64,000 nucleotides of DNA from Lysobacter ciconiae (GTDB lineage: Bacteria > Pseudomonadota > Gammaproteobacteria > Xanthomonadales > Xanthomonadaceae), in contig NZ_CP063656.1 in assembly GCF_015209725.1 (NCBI RefSeq), positions 1,347,001 through 1,411,000 on the forward strand, in the 5' to 3' direction. The position numbers were made by a program, and so were the translations under genes. This document shows positions 17,396 to 26,110 of this stretch, one piece after another (the stretch's first letter is position 1; the number at the start of each line of letters is the position of its first letter). The notes below the pieces were generated by a model. The model searched no databases, was not told the origin of the DNA, and saw only the letters and a program-made list of their open reading frames with translations.

Positions 17396-18177
17396 GGCGA
17401 GATACCCGGGCTCGTCTGGGGCCTGTCACCGGTCGGCGCGGACGCCAGCGCGGCGACCCAGGCCTTGCCCGATTCGCGGCGCAGGTTGTCGGCGCGCGCG
17501 CGCACCAGCAGCGCGCCGATGAACCACAGCTTGGTACCGACCAGCATCCAGATCAGCGGCTGCAGCATGCTGGGGTCCATCGTCGACTCCCCCAGCAGGC
17601 GGATCGTCTGGCCCTGGTGCAGCGAGTTCCACCACACCACCGAGTAACGGATGATCGGCAGCAACACCACGCCGACAATCGCCAGCAGGCCTGCGGCACG
17701 CGCTGCACTGCGGCGGTCATCAATCGCGTTGTACAGGCCGATCACGCCCAGATACAGGAACAGCAGGATCAGCTGGGTGGTCAGGCGCGGGTCCCAGTCC
17801 CACCAGGTGCCCCACATCGGCTTGCCCCAGATCGAGCCGGTGGCCAGGGTAATCAGGGTGAACCCGGCGCCGATCGGTGCACAGGCCATCGCCAGGATCT
17901 CGCACAGCTTGATCCGCCAGACCAGCGCGATCGCGGCGTAGATCGCCATCAGGCCGAACACCGCCAGGCTCATCCATGCCGCCGGCACGTGGATGTACAG
18001 GATGCGGAAGCTGTCGCCCTGCTGGTAGTCGGCCGGCACGGTGAACAGGGCGCCATAAATACCCCACGCCATCACCAGCAGGCCCAGCCCGTACGCCCAA
18101 GGCGCCCAACGGGCGGCGAAACGGTCGAAGGTGGGAGGCGAACCGAGTTTGTGGAACCACAGAACGATGGGATTCAT
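17392..18177 (-). CDS. ccmC: Heme exporter protein CcmC
   Basis: A 261-residue, six-helix heme-handling protein. The tryptophan-rich WWD motif is clear as WGKPMWGTWWDWDPRLT near residue 125, with flanking histidines (FRILYIHVPAAWM and YSVVWWNSLHQ). CcmC loads heme onto CcmE. The frame stays open far upstream over ccmB, but the ATG at 18177 matches the usual CcmC N-terminus and lies five bases after the ccmB stop. Confidence 0.95.
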   Translation of the reverse strand: MNPIVLWFHKLGSPPTFDRFAARWAPWAYGLGLLVMAWGIYGALFTVPADYQQGDSFRILYIHVPAAWMSLAVFGLMAIYAAIALVWRIKLCEILAMACAPIGAGFTLITLATGSIWGKPMWGTWWDWDPRLTTQLILLFLYLGVIGLYNAIDDRRSAARAAGLLAIVGVVLLPIIRYSVVWWNSLHQGQTIRLLGESTMDPSMLQPLIWMLVGTKLWFIGALLVRARADNLRRESGKAWVAALASAPTGDRPQTSPGISP

Positions 18178-18182
18178 ATGCC

Positions 18183-18872
18183 TCAATTCAGAGCGATCCG
18201 GATCGCCGCTGCTGCCACCAGTGGCGCCAGCACCAGCGCTACCGCCAGTCCGGCGCCCAGCAGGAGCAGCGGGCCGACCGGATCCAGCCCCTGCGCCGCT
18301 GCAGCGACGCTGCCGGCGCCGAAGACCAGCACAGGCACGTAAAGGGGTAGGGCCAGCAAGGCGACAAGTATACCGGAGCGCCTCATTCCAACGGTCAATG
18401 CGGCAACCACGGCGCCCAGCAGGCTCAGCAGGGGAGTACCCAGTGCCAGGGCGGCCATCAGCACGGGCAATTGGGCCCGCGGCAGGTGCATCAGTTCGGC
18501 CAGGAACGGCGCTGCGAGTAGCAGCGGCAGGGCCGTGGTCGCCCAGTGCATGAGGGTGCGCACGCCGACCAGCCAGCCCAGCGGCACCGGCGCGAGCATC
18601 CATTGCTCCAGGGACCCGTCCTCGGCATCGCCGCGAAACAGTGTGTCCAGCGAGAGCAGGCCGGCCAGCAGGATCGCGACCCAGAGCACCGCCCCCGCGA
18701 CCGCGGCAAGGGTGTCGGGCTCGCCGCCGAGGGCCAGCGCGAACAGCACCACCACCAGCAGCGCGAACAACGCGGGCTGGAACGCATCGCCGCGGCGGCG
18801 CCACAGCAGGCGCAGGTCGCGCTTCATCAGCGCCTTTGCGGAGCCGGGAAGACCGGGCAGGGCGCTGCTCAT
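18183..18872 (-). CDS. ccmB: ABC transporter permease CcmB
   Basis: A 229-residue permease with six hydrophobic segments. It has the CcmB sequence pattern LSLDTLFRGDAEDGSLEQWMLAPVP near residues 72-96 and a second half rich in leucine and alanine helices. Together with CcmA it forms the ATPase complex that powers release of heme-loaded CcmE. It overlaps ccmA by four bases. Confidence 0.94.
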   Translation of the reverse strand: MSSALPGLPGSAKALMKRDLRLLWRRRGDAFQPALFALLVVVLFALALGGEPDTLAAVAGAVLWVAILLAGLLSLDTLFRGDAEDGSLEQWMLAPVPLGWLVGVRTLMHWATTALPLLLAAPFLAELMHLPRAQLPVLMAALALGTPLLSLLGAVVAALTVGMRRSGILVALLALPLYVPVLVFGAGSVAAAAQGLDPVGPLLLLGAGLAVALVLAPLVAAAAIRIALN

Positions 18873-19528
18873 GCGATTGCCCCGCTGGACGGCCGGACCA
18901 TCTCGAGCATGCGCGTGCGCACCGGCGGCGCCGCGTAGGCACCGTGGGTCGTCACCAGGGCCGCCCCGCCGCTGCGCAGGTGTGCCTGGATCATCCGGTT
19001 GACCAGCTCGATGCCTTCCAGGTCCAGGTTGGCGTAGGGCTCATCCAGCAGCCACAGCGGTGCCGGCGACAACCACAGCCGCGCGAGTGACAGCCGCTTC
19101 TTCTGGCCGGCGGACAGCTGGCGCGCGAGCGCGTCCTCGTATCCGCCCAGCCCGACGATGGCCAGGGCATTGATCGGCAGCTGGTTGCGCCGCCGTCCCT
19201 GCAGGCCGCACAGGAAGGACAGGTTTTCCATCGCGCTCAGGTCGGCCTTGAAGCCGGGCAGATGCCCCATGTAGGCAATGGCCCGCGCCCGGCGCGACGC
19301 CCGCGCCCGCTGCCCGTCGACATCCACCTCGCCGCCGTCGGCGCGCAGCAGGCCGGCCAGCACGCGCAGCAGCGTGGTCTTGCCGGAGCCATTGCCGCCT
19401 TGCACGAGCAGCGCTTCGCCCGCGTCCACCGAGAAATCCAGCGGGCCGAACACGGGGTCGTCATTGCGGGCGAAATGCAGGCCGCGGGCGGCAAGCAGGG
19501 GCGGGGCGGATCGATCGGCGGCGGTCAT
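18869..19528 (-). CDS. ccmA: ABC transporter ATPase CcmA
   Basis: A 219-residue ABC ATPase. Walker A reads QGGNGSGKTTLLRVLAG near residue 40, the signature is LSAGQKKRLSLARL near residue 136, and Walker B plus the catalytic glutamate are PLWLLDEPYANLD near residue 160. LSAGQKKR is the usual CcmA signature variant. It is the first gene of the nine-gene maturation operon; the 184 bases upstream separate it from a divergent aminotransferase gene and should hold the operon promoter. Confidence 0.95.
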   Translation of the reverse strand: MTAADRSAPPLLAARGLHFARNDDPVFGPLDFSVDAGEALLVQGGNGSGKTTLLRVLAGLLRADGGEVDVDGQRARASRRARAIAYMGHLPGFKADLSAMENLSFLCGLQGRRRNQLPINALAIVGLGGYEDALARQLSAGQKKRLSLARLWLSPAPLWLLDEPYANLDLEGIELVNRMIQAHLRSGGAALVTTHGAYAAPPVRTRMLEMVRPSSGAIA

Positions 19529-19712
19529 CTGGAGGCGTCGTGGCCGGTGGAACTCCGGGCGCCCATGTTAGCCGTTCGCTGCAGCATCCCGGCGGCGGGT
19601 GCTCCAGCGGAAGCAAACGCCGCCGCGCTGGGCGAGCCGGCGGCACAGGCGGCATCCCCGCCGCCCCGCGATTTCGTAGACTGGCTGTCTTTGCGAATCA
19701 AAGGTCCCGCCG

Positions 19713-20891
19713 ATGTCGACCAACGCCACCGCCCCCAGCGTGCCCACCCCGGAAACCAAGTTGCCCAAGGTGGGCACGACGATCTTCACCGTGATGTCGC
19801 AACTGGCCGCTGACCACAACGCGGTCAACCTGGGTCAGGGGTTTCCCGACTTCGATCCGCCGGAACGGTTGGTGGAGGCCCTCGCCAGGGCGATGCGCGA
19901 CGGACGCAACCAGTACGCGCCGATGAGCGGCATCCCGACGCTGCGCGAGGCGATCGCGGAGAAGACCGAGCGCTGCTACGGCTACCGGCCCGATGTGGAT
20001 GCCGAGATCACCGTCACCTCCGGCGGCAGCGAGGCGATCCTGGACGCGATCCACGCCGTGGTCCGGCCTGGCGAGGAGGTGATCGTCCTGGATCCCTGTT
20101 ACGACTGTTACGAGCCCGCCATCGAGATGGCCGGTGGCATTCCCGTCCACGTGCCGCTGGATCCGCACACCTTCGCCCCCGACTGGAACCTGATCCGCGC
20201 TGCGGTCACACCGCAGACCCGGATGCTGATGATCAACAGCCCGCACAATCCGTCCGGCGCGACGCTGGATGCGGACGACATCGAGCAACTGACCGCGCTG
20301 TTGCGCGATACCGACATCTACCTGCTGTCGGACGAGGTCTACGAGCATATCGTCTTTGACGGCGCGCGCCACGAGTCGGTGCTGCGCTATCGGGAACTGC
20401 GCGAGCGCGCGTTCGTGATCTCCAGTTTCGGCAAGACCTACCACTGCACCGGATGGAAGGTCGGCTATTGCGTGGCGCCGCCGGCCTTGAGCGCCGAATT
20501 CCGCAAGGTCCACCAGTACAACACCTTCTGCACCTTCGCCCCGGCGCAGTTCGCCTTCGCGGAGATGATCCGCGACGAGCCGGAGCACTACCTGGAGCTG
20601 GGCGCGTTCTATCAGCCCATGCGCGATCGTTTCCGCGAGCAGCTGATGACCACACGCTTCAAGCCCCTGCCGGTGCCGGGCGGCTACTTCCAGCTGGTCG
20701 ATTACTCGGCGGTGAGTGATCTGGACGATGCCGAATTCTGCCGCTGGTTGGCGATCGAGCACGGCGTCGCCGCGATTCCGCTGTCCCCGTTCTATGGCAC
20801 GCCACCGGCCGGGCAGCGGCTGGTCCGCCTGTGCTTTGCCAAGAGCGAAGCCACCCGCGATGCGGCGATCAAACGATTGGAGAAGCTGTGA
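19713..20891 (+). CDS. PLP-dependent aminotransferase, YbdL-like (methionine/glutamine type)
   Basis: A 392-residue class I/II aminotransferase. It has the opening VNLGQGFPDFDPPERLVEAL, the central NSPHNPSGATLDADDIEQL, the DEVYEHIVFDG strand, and the PLP lysine in SSFGKTYHCTGWKVGYC near residue 238. The closest described relatives are E. coli YbdL (methionine aminotransferase) and kynurenine/glutamine transaminases. Its stop overlaps the start of a YafV-like amidase (TGATG). Such pairs salvage 2-oxoacids: glutamine serves as amino donor and the amidase removes the resulting 2-oxoglutaramate. Confidence 0.88.
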   Translation: MSTNATAPSVPTPETKLPKVGTTIFTVMSQLAADHNAVNLGQGFPDFDPPERLVEALARAMRDGRNQYAPMSGIPTLREAIAEKTERCYGYRPDVDAEITVTSGGSEAILDAIHAVVRPGEEVIVLDPCYDCYEPAIEMAGGIPVHVPLDPHTFAPDWNLIRAAVTPQTRMLMINSPHNPSGATLDADDIEQLTALLRDTDIYLLSDEVYEHIVFDGARHESVLRYRELRERAFVISSFGKTYHCTGWKVGYCVAPPALSAEFRKVHQYNTFCTFAPAQFAFAEMIRDEPEHYLELGAFYQPMRDRFREQLMTTRFKPLPVPGGYFQLVDYSAVSDLDDAEFCRWLAIEHGVAAIPLSPFYGTPPAGQRLVRLCFAKSEATRDAAIKRLEKL

Positions 20892-21688
20892 TGGACAACC
20901 TTCGTGTCTCCCTCGTCCAGGGCGAAACGCTCTGGCACGACCCGGCCGGCAACCGCGAGTATTACGGCGGCCTGATCGCGTCCCTGCGTGGCCTGACCGA
21001 TCTGGTGGTGTTGCCCGAGACCTTCACCAGCGGTTTCTCCAACGATGCCATTGAAGACGCCGAAACCATGGACGGCGAATCGGTGGCGTGGATGCGCGAG
21101 CAGGCCAGGGCGCTGGACGCGGCGGTTACCGGAAGCGTGCAGATCCGCGACGGCGACAAGGTCTTCAACCGGATGCTGTTCGCTACGCCCGATGGCGGCC
21201 TGCACAGCTACGACAAGCGCCACCTGTTCCGTTACGCCGGCGAGCACAAGCGCTACGCCCCCGGCCGAGACCGGCTGACGGTGGAGTGGAAAGGCTGGCG
21301 TATCTGCCCCATGGTCTGCTACGACCTGCGATTCCCGGTGTTTTCCCGCAACCGTTTCGATGTCGAGCGCGAGGGGGCGCCGGACTACGACCTGGCCCTG
21401 TATGTCGCCAACTGGCCCGCGGCGCGTGCGCATGCCTGGAAGACGCTGCTGCGGGCGCGGGCGATCGAAAACCTCTGCTTCGTGGCGGGCGTCAACCGCG
21501 TCGGTACCGACGGCAACGACCTGGCCTATTCCGGTGACAGCGCGGTGATCGATTACGTGGGCGATGCGCTGAGCGAATGCACCGATCGCGAGCTGCTCAC
21601 CACCACGACCCTGCTCGCGGCCGGATTGAGCGCCCACCGTGAGCATTTCCCGGCCATACTGGACGCGGACCGCTTCGAGCTGGAGTGA
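20891..21688 (+). CDS. Omega-amidase, YafV-like nitrilase-family amidohydrolase
   Basis: A 265-residue carbon-nitrogen hydrolase. The Glu-Lys-Cys triad is visible: glutamate in VVLPETFTSGF (near residue 42), lysine in YDKRHLFRYAG (near 109) and cysteine in ICPMVCYDLRFPVFSRN (near 143). Homologues are 2-oxoglutaramate/2-oxosuccinamate amidases that drain the product of glutamine-dependent transamination. ATG 20891 is the start because it overlaps the aminotransferase stop. It is coupled to that gene and likely acts on its product in the cytoplasm. Confidence 0.9.
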   Translation: MDNLRVSLVQGETLWHDPAGNREYYGGLIASLRGLTDLVVLPETFTSGFSNDAIEDAETMDGESVAWMREQARALDAAVTGSVQIRDGDKVFNRMLFATPDGGLHSYDKRHLFRYAGEHKRYAPGRDRLTVEWKGWRICPMVCYDLRFPVFSRNRFDVEREGAPDYDLALYVANWPAARAHAWKTLLRARAIENLCFVAGVNRVGTDGNDLAYSGDSAVIDYVGDALSECTDRELLTTTTLLAAGLSAHREHFPAILDADRFELE

Positions 21689-21698
21689 GCCACACGAA

Positions 21699-22444
21699 TC
21701 ACCGCAGCTGGATCGACCCGCCGTCGGCCATCAACGTCTGTCCGGTCATGTAGCGGCTGTCGTCGCTCAACAGGAAAGCCACCACCGGAGCGACGTCCTT
21801 CTCGGGATCGCCGAAATAGCCGAGTGGGATGCGGGAGGCCGCTTCCTGGTAGTGCTCCGGATGGCTGGCCTTCCATTTGCGCACGCCCTCGGTCTCCGCC
21901 TTGGGACAGACGACATTGACCCGGATCCGGTCCTTCGCCCACTCATTGGCCGCGACCCGGCTCAGGCCCCGGATGGCTTCTTTGGCCGCGGCGTAGCTCG
22001 CCTGTGTTTCCAGGCCGGTCAGCCCGGCGCCGGAGCCGAAGTTGACGATGGATCCACCGCTCTTGAGCAGTTGTGGATAGGCGGCGCGCATGAAAAACAG
22101 GGTCGCATTGAACCCGGTTCCAAACGACAGCGCCCAATCCTCCTCGGTCAGTTCCATCAACGGCTTCTGCCTTGACGCGTGGGCGTTGTTGACCAGTCCG
22201 GTCAGCTTGCCAAACCGCGAAATCGCCAGGTCGACCGCATCCAGCGCGGCGGCTTTGCTGGACACATCGGCCTGCAGGAAAGCGATATTGGCGGGGTCGC
22301 GATTCTCCGCTTCCTCGCCGGCGGTGGTGTCGATGTCCACCGCCACCACCGCGCGCCGCGGCGAACCAGTACCGACGTGATCGCGCCTCCGATCCCGGCG
22401 GCTCCGCCGGTAACGATGATGACCTGTCCATCAAGGTTGCTCAT
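21699..22444 (-). pseudogene. SDR-family oxidoreductase broken by a one-base frameshift
   Basis: Two overlapping minus-strand frames together make one complete classical short-chain dehydrogenase. The first (from ATG 22444, with GAGAG upstream) encodes the glycine-rich VTGGAAGIGGAITSVLV. The second (to 21699) carries the adenine-pocket acid (VAVDIDTT), a NNAH variant of NNAG, the catalytic serine (FGSGAG) and YAAAK, and a normal C-terminus. The frame changes around 22349-22358 in a G/C run: one extra base would give the expected GARVVAVDID. Either the gene is a recent pseudogene or this is a sequencing error. The rest of the protein is well preserved, which favours error or a very young lesion. 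Confidence 0.75.
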
Positions 22445-22471
22445 TTGATTTCTCTCTGATGCGTGGCGGGT

Positions 22472-22483
22472 TGACGATCGTCA
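22472..22483. repeat. 12-bp perfect palindrome upstream of the SDR gene
   Basis: TGACGATCGTCA is perfectly self-complementary and lies about 28 bases upstream of the broken SDR gene, in the divergent gap with nfeD. It is followed by two CAGCATAG direct repeats (22504-22511, 22519-22526). It may be an operator. Confidence 0.3.
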
Positions 22484-22666
22484 TGACGACGACCCGTCGG
22501 GGGCAGCATAGTTCGGGCCAGCATAGGCGAGCGGCGTGTCGCGACTGTGCAGAGCGCTCTGTGCACGCCGGCCTGTGCACCGGGGATCCGGGCTTTCCCG
22601 TGCCTTTAACAGCCCGCGGTGAATATTGAGGTCACTGGCCTTGCGCCCCCGTCGTCGAGGGTGGAG

Positions 22667-24109
22667 ATGACGTCGCTCACAAAGTGGCTGTCTGTACTGG
22701 GGTTGGTTGCCTGCCTGCTGGTCCTGGTGCGGCCGGCTGCCGCGGACGCGCAGCGGCCTGCGGCATCCGCGGAGCCGGGCGGGGTGGTCGTGCTCGACAT
22801 CAAGGGCGGAATCGGCCCGGCCAACCGCGACTACCTGGTGCGCGGCCTGCAGCGCGCGGCCGAGGACTCCGCTGCTGCGGTGGTCCTGCGCATCGATACA
22901 CCCGGCGGTCTGGACGCCGCGACGCGCGACATCAACCAGGCCATCCTTGCGTCCGCGGTGCCGGTGATCGGCTGGGTGGCGCCGCAGGGCGCCCGGGCCG
23001 CCAGCGCAGGCACCTATGTCCTCTATGCCTGCCATCTGGCAGCGATGGCTCCGGCGACCGCACTGGGCGCGGCGACGCCCGTGCAGATGGGCGGGGCTGC
23101 ACCGGGCCGCACCAGGGGCCATGACCCTGCCGCGCCTGCCGGATCCGATGAAGGCGCCGACGAGGCACCCGCCAGTCAGTCCGCGGACCCGATGTCGCAC
23201 AAGGTGGTCAATGACGCGGTCGCCTACCTGCGCAGCCTGGCGGAATTGCGCGGCCGTGACACCGGCTTCGCCGAAGCAGCGGTGCGCGATGCCGCCACGC
23301 TGTCGGCCGATCAGGCGCTGCAAAGGCACGTGGTGGAGATCATCGCCGACAGCCTGGATAGCCTGCTGGCCCAGGCCGATGGTCGCGAAGTCCAGCTGGC
23401 AAGCGGCAGCGTGGTGCTTGCCACCCGAGGCGCGTCCGTCAAAGAGATGGCGCCCGATTGGCGCTCCAGCCTGCTGGCAGTGCTGACCAACCCGTCGGTC
23501 GCCTACATCCTCCTGCTGGCCGGAATGTACGGGTTGCTGCTGGAGGGTTACAGCCCCGGCGCCGTGCTGCCCGGCGTCACCGGCGCCATCTGCCTGCTGC
23601 TGGCGCTGTATGCACTGCAGGTGCTGCCGGTCAACTACGCGGGGGTGGGCCTGATTGCCCTGGGGGTCCTGCTGATGGGGCTGGAGTTCTCCGCGCCCAG
23701 CTTCGGTGCGCTCGGGATCGGCGGGGTGCTCGCGCTGGTGGCGGGCTCCTTGATCCTGTTTGACACCGACGTGCCCGGCTTTGGCGTGCCGGGGCAACTG
23801 ATTCTCGGGATTGGCGTTGCCAGCGCCCTGTCATTCATGGGGCTGGTGTGGCTGATGGCGCGATCGCGCTCGCGTCCCGTCTCTGCATCCGCCGGTACGA
23901 TGATCGGCCAGCGCGCCATCGCGATGGAGAATTTCGTCGGCCGCGGCCACGTGCGCATCCGCGGCGAGGTCTGGCAGGCCGAGTGCGACCTGCCGGTGAC
24001 CCGCGGCCAGGCCCTGCAGGTGCAGGCCCTCGACGGCCTGTTGCTGCACGTCATCCCAATTGGTCCGGTGGACGCCGCGCGGGCCGGCAAAAAAGGAGTT
24101 CCACCATGA
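22667..24109 (+). CDS. NfeD family membrane-bound serine protease-like protein
   Basis: A 480-residue NfeD protein of the long type. A signal peptide (about residues 1-28) is followed by a ClpP-like serine protease domain: the catalytic-serine region reads ARAASAGTYVLYACHLAAMA and the lysine side would be near DPMSHKVVNDAVAYL. Four to five membrane helices (about residues 285-410) and a C-terminal OB-fold follow. It is coupled by a four-base ATGA overlap to a stomatin gene, its usual partner, whose C-terminus is a known substrate of archaeal NfeD. The frame is open upstream; ATG 22667 is chosen because the signal peptide follows directly. Confidence 0.9.
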   Translation: MTSLTKWLSVLGLVACLLVLVRPAAADAQRPAASAEPGGVVVLDIKGGIGPANRDYLVRGLQRAAEDSAAAVVLRIDTPGGLDAATRDINQAILASAVPVIGWVAPQGARAASAGTYVLYACHLAAMAPATALGAATPVQMGGAAPGRTRGHDPAAPAGSDEGADEAPASQSADPMSHKVVNDAVAYLRSLAELRGRDTGFAEAAVRDAATLSADQALQRHVVEIIADSLDSLLAQADGREVQLASGSVVLATRGASVKEMAPDWRSSLLAVLTNPSVAYILLLAGMYGLLLEGYSPGAVLPGVTGAICLLLALYALQVLPVNYAGVGLIALGVLLMGLEFSAPSFGALGIGGVLALVAGSLILFDTDVPGFGVPGQLILGIGVASALSFMGLVWLMARSRSRPVSASAGTMIGQRAIAMENFVGRGHVRIRGEVWQAECDLPVTRGQALQVQALDGLLLHVIPIGPVDAARAGKKGVPP

Positions 24110-24942
24110 ACCTGGTCATGTACTTCCCGATACTGGTGATCATCGCGCTGTTCTTCTTCAGCGCCATCAAGATACTTCGCGAGTACGAACGCGGGGTGGT
24201 GTTCCAGCTCGGCCGGTTCTGGAAGGTCAAGGGTCCGGGTCTGATCCTGCTGATACCCGTCGTGCAGCAGATGGTCCGCGTCGACATGCGCACCATCGTC
24301 ATGGACGTGCCCTCGCAGGACCTGATCACCCGCGACAACGTGTCCGTCCAGGTGAACGCGGTGGTGTACTTCCGGGTCGTGGATGCCGAGAAGGCGATCA
24401 TCGCGGTGGAGCATTTCTACGAGGCCACCAGCCAGCTGGCACAGACCACGTTGCGCTCCGTGCTTGGGCAGCACGAACTGGACCAGCTGCTGGCCGAGCG
24501 CGACAAGCTCAACAACGACATCCGTTCCATCCTCGACAACCAGACCGACGCCTGGGGCATCAAGGTGGCGAACGTCGAGATCAAGCACGTCGACATCAAC
24601 GAGACGATGGTGCGCGCCATCGCCCGCCAGGCCGAGGCCGAGCGCGTGCGGCGAGCCAAGATCATCCACGCCGAGGGCGAGCAGCAGGCCGCGGAGAAGC
24701 TGGTCGAGGCGGCCCGGATCATGGGGGCCGACCCGCGCGCGATCCAGCTGCGCTACCTGCAGACGCTGACCGAGATCGCCGGGGACCGCACCTCCACGAT
24801 CGTGTTCCCGCTGCCGATGGATCTCGTCGAGCCCATGCTGGCGCGGCTGAAGGAACCCGCCGTCGCCACGCGCGATGCGCAGGCTGCGCGCGCTCCCACC
24901 GGGCCGGGCACGATCACCCATGCAGGAGACGCAGACGCATGA
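24106..24942 (+). CDS. SPFH/stomatin-like membrane protein (slipin)
   Basis: A 278-residue slipin. One N-terminal membrane hairpin (LVMYFPILVIIALFFFSAIK) is followed by the SPFH domain (EYERGVVFQLGRFWKVKGPG, then RVDMRTIVMDVPSQDLITRD) and a helical coiled region (RQAEAERVRRAKIIHAEGEQ). Slipins form rings or membrane microdomains with NfeD partners. AAGGAG lies upstream, and the start overlaps the nfeD stop by four bases, so coupling is likely. The C-terminal tail is short and rich in alanine. Confidence 0.92.
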   Translation: MNLVMYFPILVIIALFFFSAIKILREYERGVVFQLGRFWKVKGPGLILLIPVVQQMVRVDMRTIVMDVPSQDLITRDNVSVQVNAVVYFRVVDAEKAIIAVEHFYEATSQLAQTTLRSVLGQHELDQLLAERDKLNNDIRSILDNQTDAWGIKVANVEIKHVDINETMVRAIARQAEAERVRRAKIIHAEGEQQAAEKLVEAARIMGADPRAIQLRYLQTLTEIAGDRTSTIVFPLPMDLVEPMLARLKEPAVATRDAQAARAPTGPGTITHAGDADA

Positions 24943-25262
24943 GTCAGGATTACGCCACCACCGCGCCGACGCGGGAAGAATTGGACGCGATGCCAGGCAT
25001 CTGCGTCATCGAGTTCGGCACCTCGTGGTGCGGCCACTGCCAGCGTGCGCAGGCGCCCATCGCCGCCGCCTTTGCGCCCCATACCGAACTGAAGCACATC
25101 AAGGTGGAGGACGGCCCGGGCCGGCGCCTGGGGCGGTCGTTCCGGGTCAAACTGTGGCCCACGCTGGTTTTCCTGCGTGATGGCGAGGAAGTGGCGCGCG
25201 TGGTCCGACCCACCGACGGGGCGGCCCTGGCGGATGCGCTTGCAGCCGTGGGACTGGGCTGA
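24939..25262 (+). CDS. Thioredoxin-family protein with CGHC active site
   Basis: A 107-residue cytoplasmic thioredoxin fold. The active site is FGTSWCGHCQRAQAPI near residues 27-42, with the CGHC dipeptide seen in PDI rather than the CGPC of thioredoxin 1. The cis-proline is in KLWPTLVFLRDG. It has no signal peptide. The start overlaps the stomatin stop by four bases (ATGA), so it is the third gene of the nfeD-slipin operon. Target unknown. Confidence 0.85.
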   Translation: MSQDYATTAPTREELDAMPGICVIEFGTSWCGHCQRAQAPIAAAFAPHTELKHIKVEDGPGRRLGRSFRVKLWPTLVFLRDGEEVARVVRPTDGAALADALAAVGLG

Positions 25263-25392
25263 TCCACGCCGGCCGCGCACGACGGCCCACGCCCGAGCCG
25301 TCGACCCGGCGTTAACGCCGTCGCACCTATCAATGGAGGCGACCGCATCCGGCCGGTTGCCATTCGCGCCGCTGCGCGTACGACGAGGACCT

Positions 25393-26028
25393 ATGCCCCA
25401 TCCATTGCACGCTTCCCGCATCGTTCCCGGCCGAGGCCTGCTGCCGGCGCTGTGTGCGCTCTCTATCGCGCTCGCCGCAGGCGGCTGCAACCGCGCTGCC
25501 GAAGACGGCACGCACATGGACCCGCCGGCCACCGCGGATGGCGAGATGCCATCCCCGACCGGCCCAGGCGGCACGCTGGTAACGGCGGCGGCGGACGCAT
25601 CGGGCAGCCTGACCGTGATGTCCGTGGGCGGCCCCGGTGATTTTCTCGCCGACAACGACCGCCGCGCCGTCTACATGCTGGAAGGCGACGAGGACGGCAC
25701 CGGCTGCGCGGCGTCCTGCCTGACCCAATGGGCGCCGCTGTTTCCGCCGACGGGTGAGCCGACAGTCAGCGGAGGCTTGAGTCCCGTCCTGATCGGAACC
25801 GTAGAGCGCCCCGACGGCAGCCGGCAGATCACCTACAACGGCCATCCGCTTTACCACTTCATCGGCGACAGCCGGCCAGGCGACACGCTTGGCCACCAGC
25901 GACATGACGAATGGGGCCAGTGGTACCTGTTGACGCCGCAGGGCAGTGCGCTTGGCGAACCGGTCGGCAAGCTGGAGGCACCAGTGCCGGACAAAGCAGC
26001 ACCGGACGACCCCGCGCCGGAGGAATGA
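25393..26028 (+). CDS. Lipoprotein with COG4315-type repeats
   Basis: A 211-residue secreted lipoprotein. The signal peptide ends in a lipobox (LAAGGCNR). It has two copies of the COG4315 / Lipoprotein_15 repeat: one around YMLEGDEDGTGCAASCLTQW near residue 95 and one around QITYNGHPLYHFIGD near residue 147, with the Y-x-(F/W/Y)-x-x-D pattern. The family's function is unknown. I chose ATG 25393 because CGAGGA lies upstream and the signal peptide follows. The tail is rich in proline, aspartate and glutamate. Confidence 0.8.
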   Translation: MPHPLHASRIVPGRGLLPALCALSIALAAGGCNRAAEDGTHMDPPATADGEMPSPTGPGGTLVTAAADASGSLTVMSVGGPGDFLADNDRRAVYMLEGDEDGTGCAASCLTQWAPLFPPTGEPTVSGGLSPVLIGTVERPDGSRQITYNGHPLYHFIGDSRPGDTLGHQRHDEWGQWYLLTPQGSALGEPVGKLEAPVPDKAAPDDPAPEE

Positions 26029-26098
26029 GAATCTGATCGGCGATCGACTGCAGCATCCCCTGCGCGGCATCCTTTAGGTCGGCTTAAGAGCGACCCGC

Positions 26099-26104
26099 TA
26101 CAGT
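26099..26104 (+). promoter_or_regulatory. Candidate -10 box giving a leaderless mRNA
   Basis: TACAGT ends six bases before ATG 26111. The GGCGGG between them is too close to the ATG to act as a normal ribosome site. No clear -35 box is seen. Confidence 0.3.
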
Positions 26105-26110
26105 GGCGGG

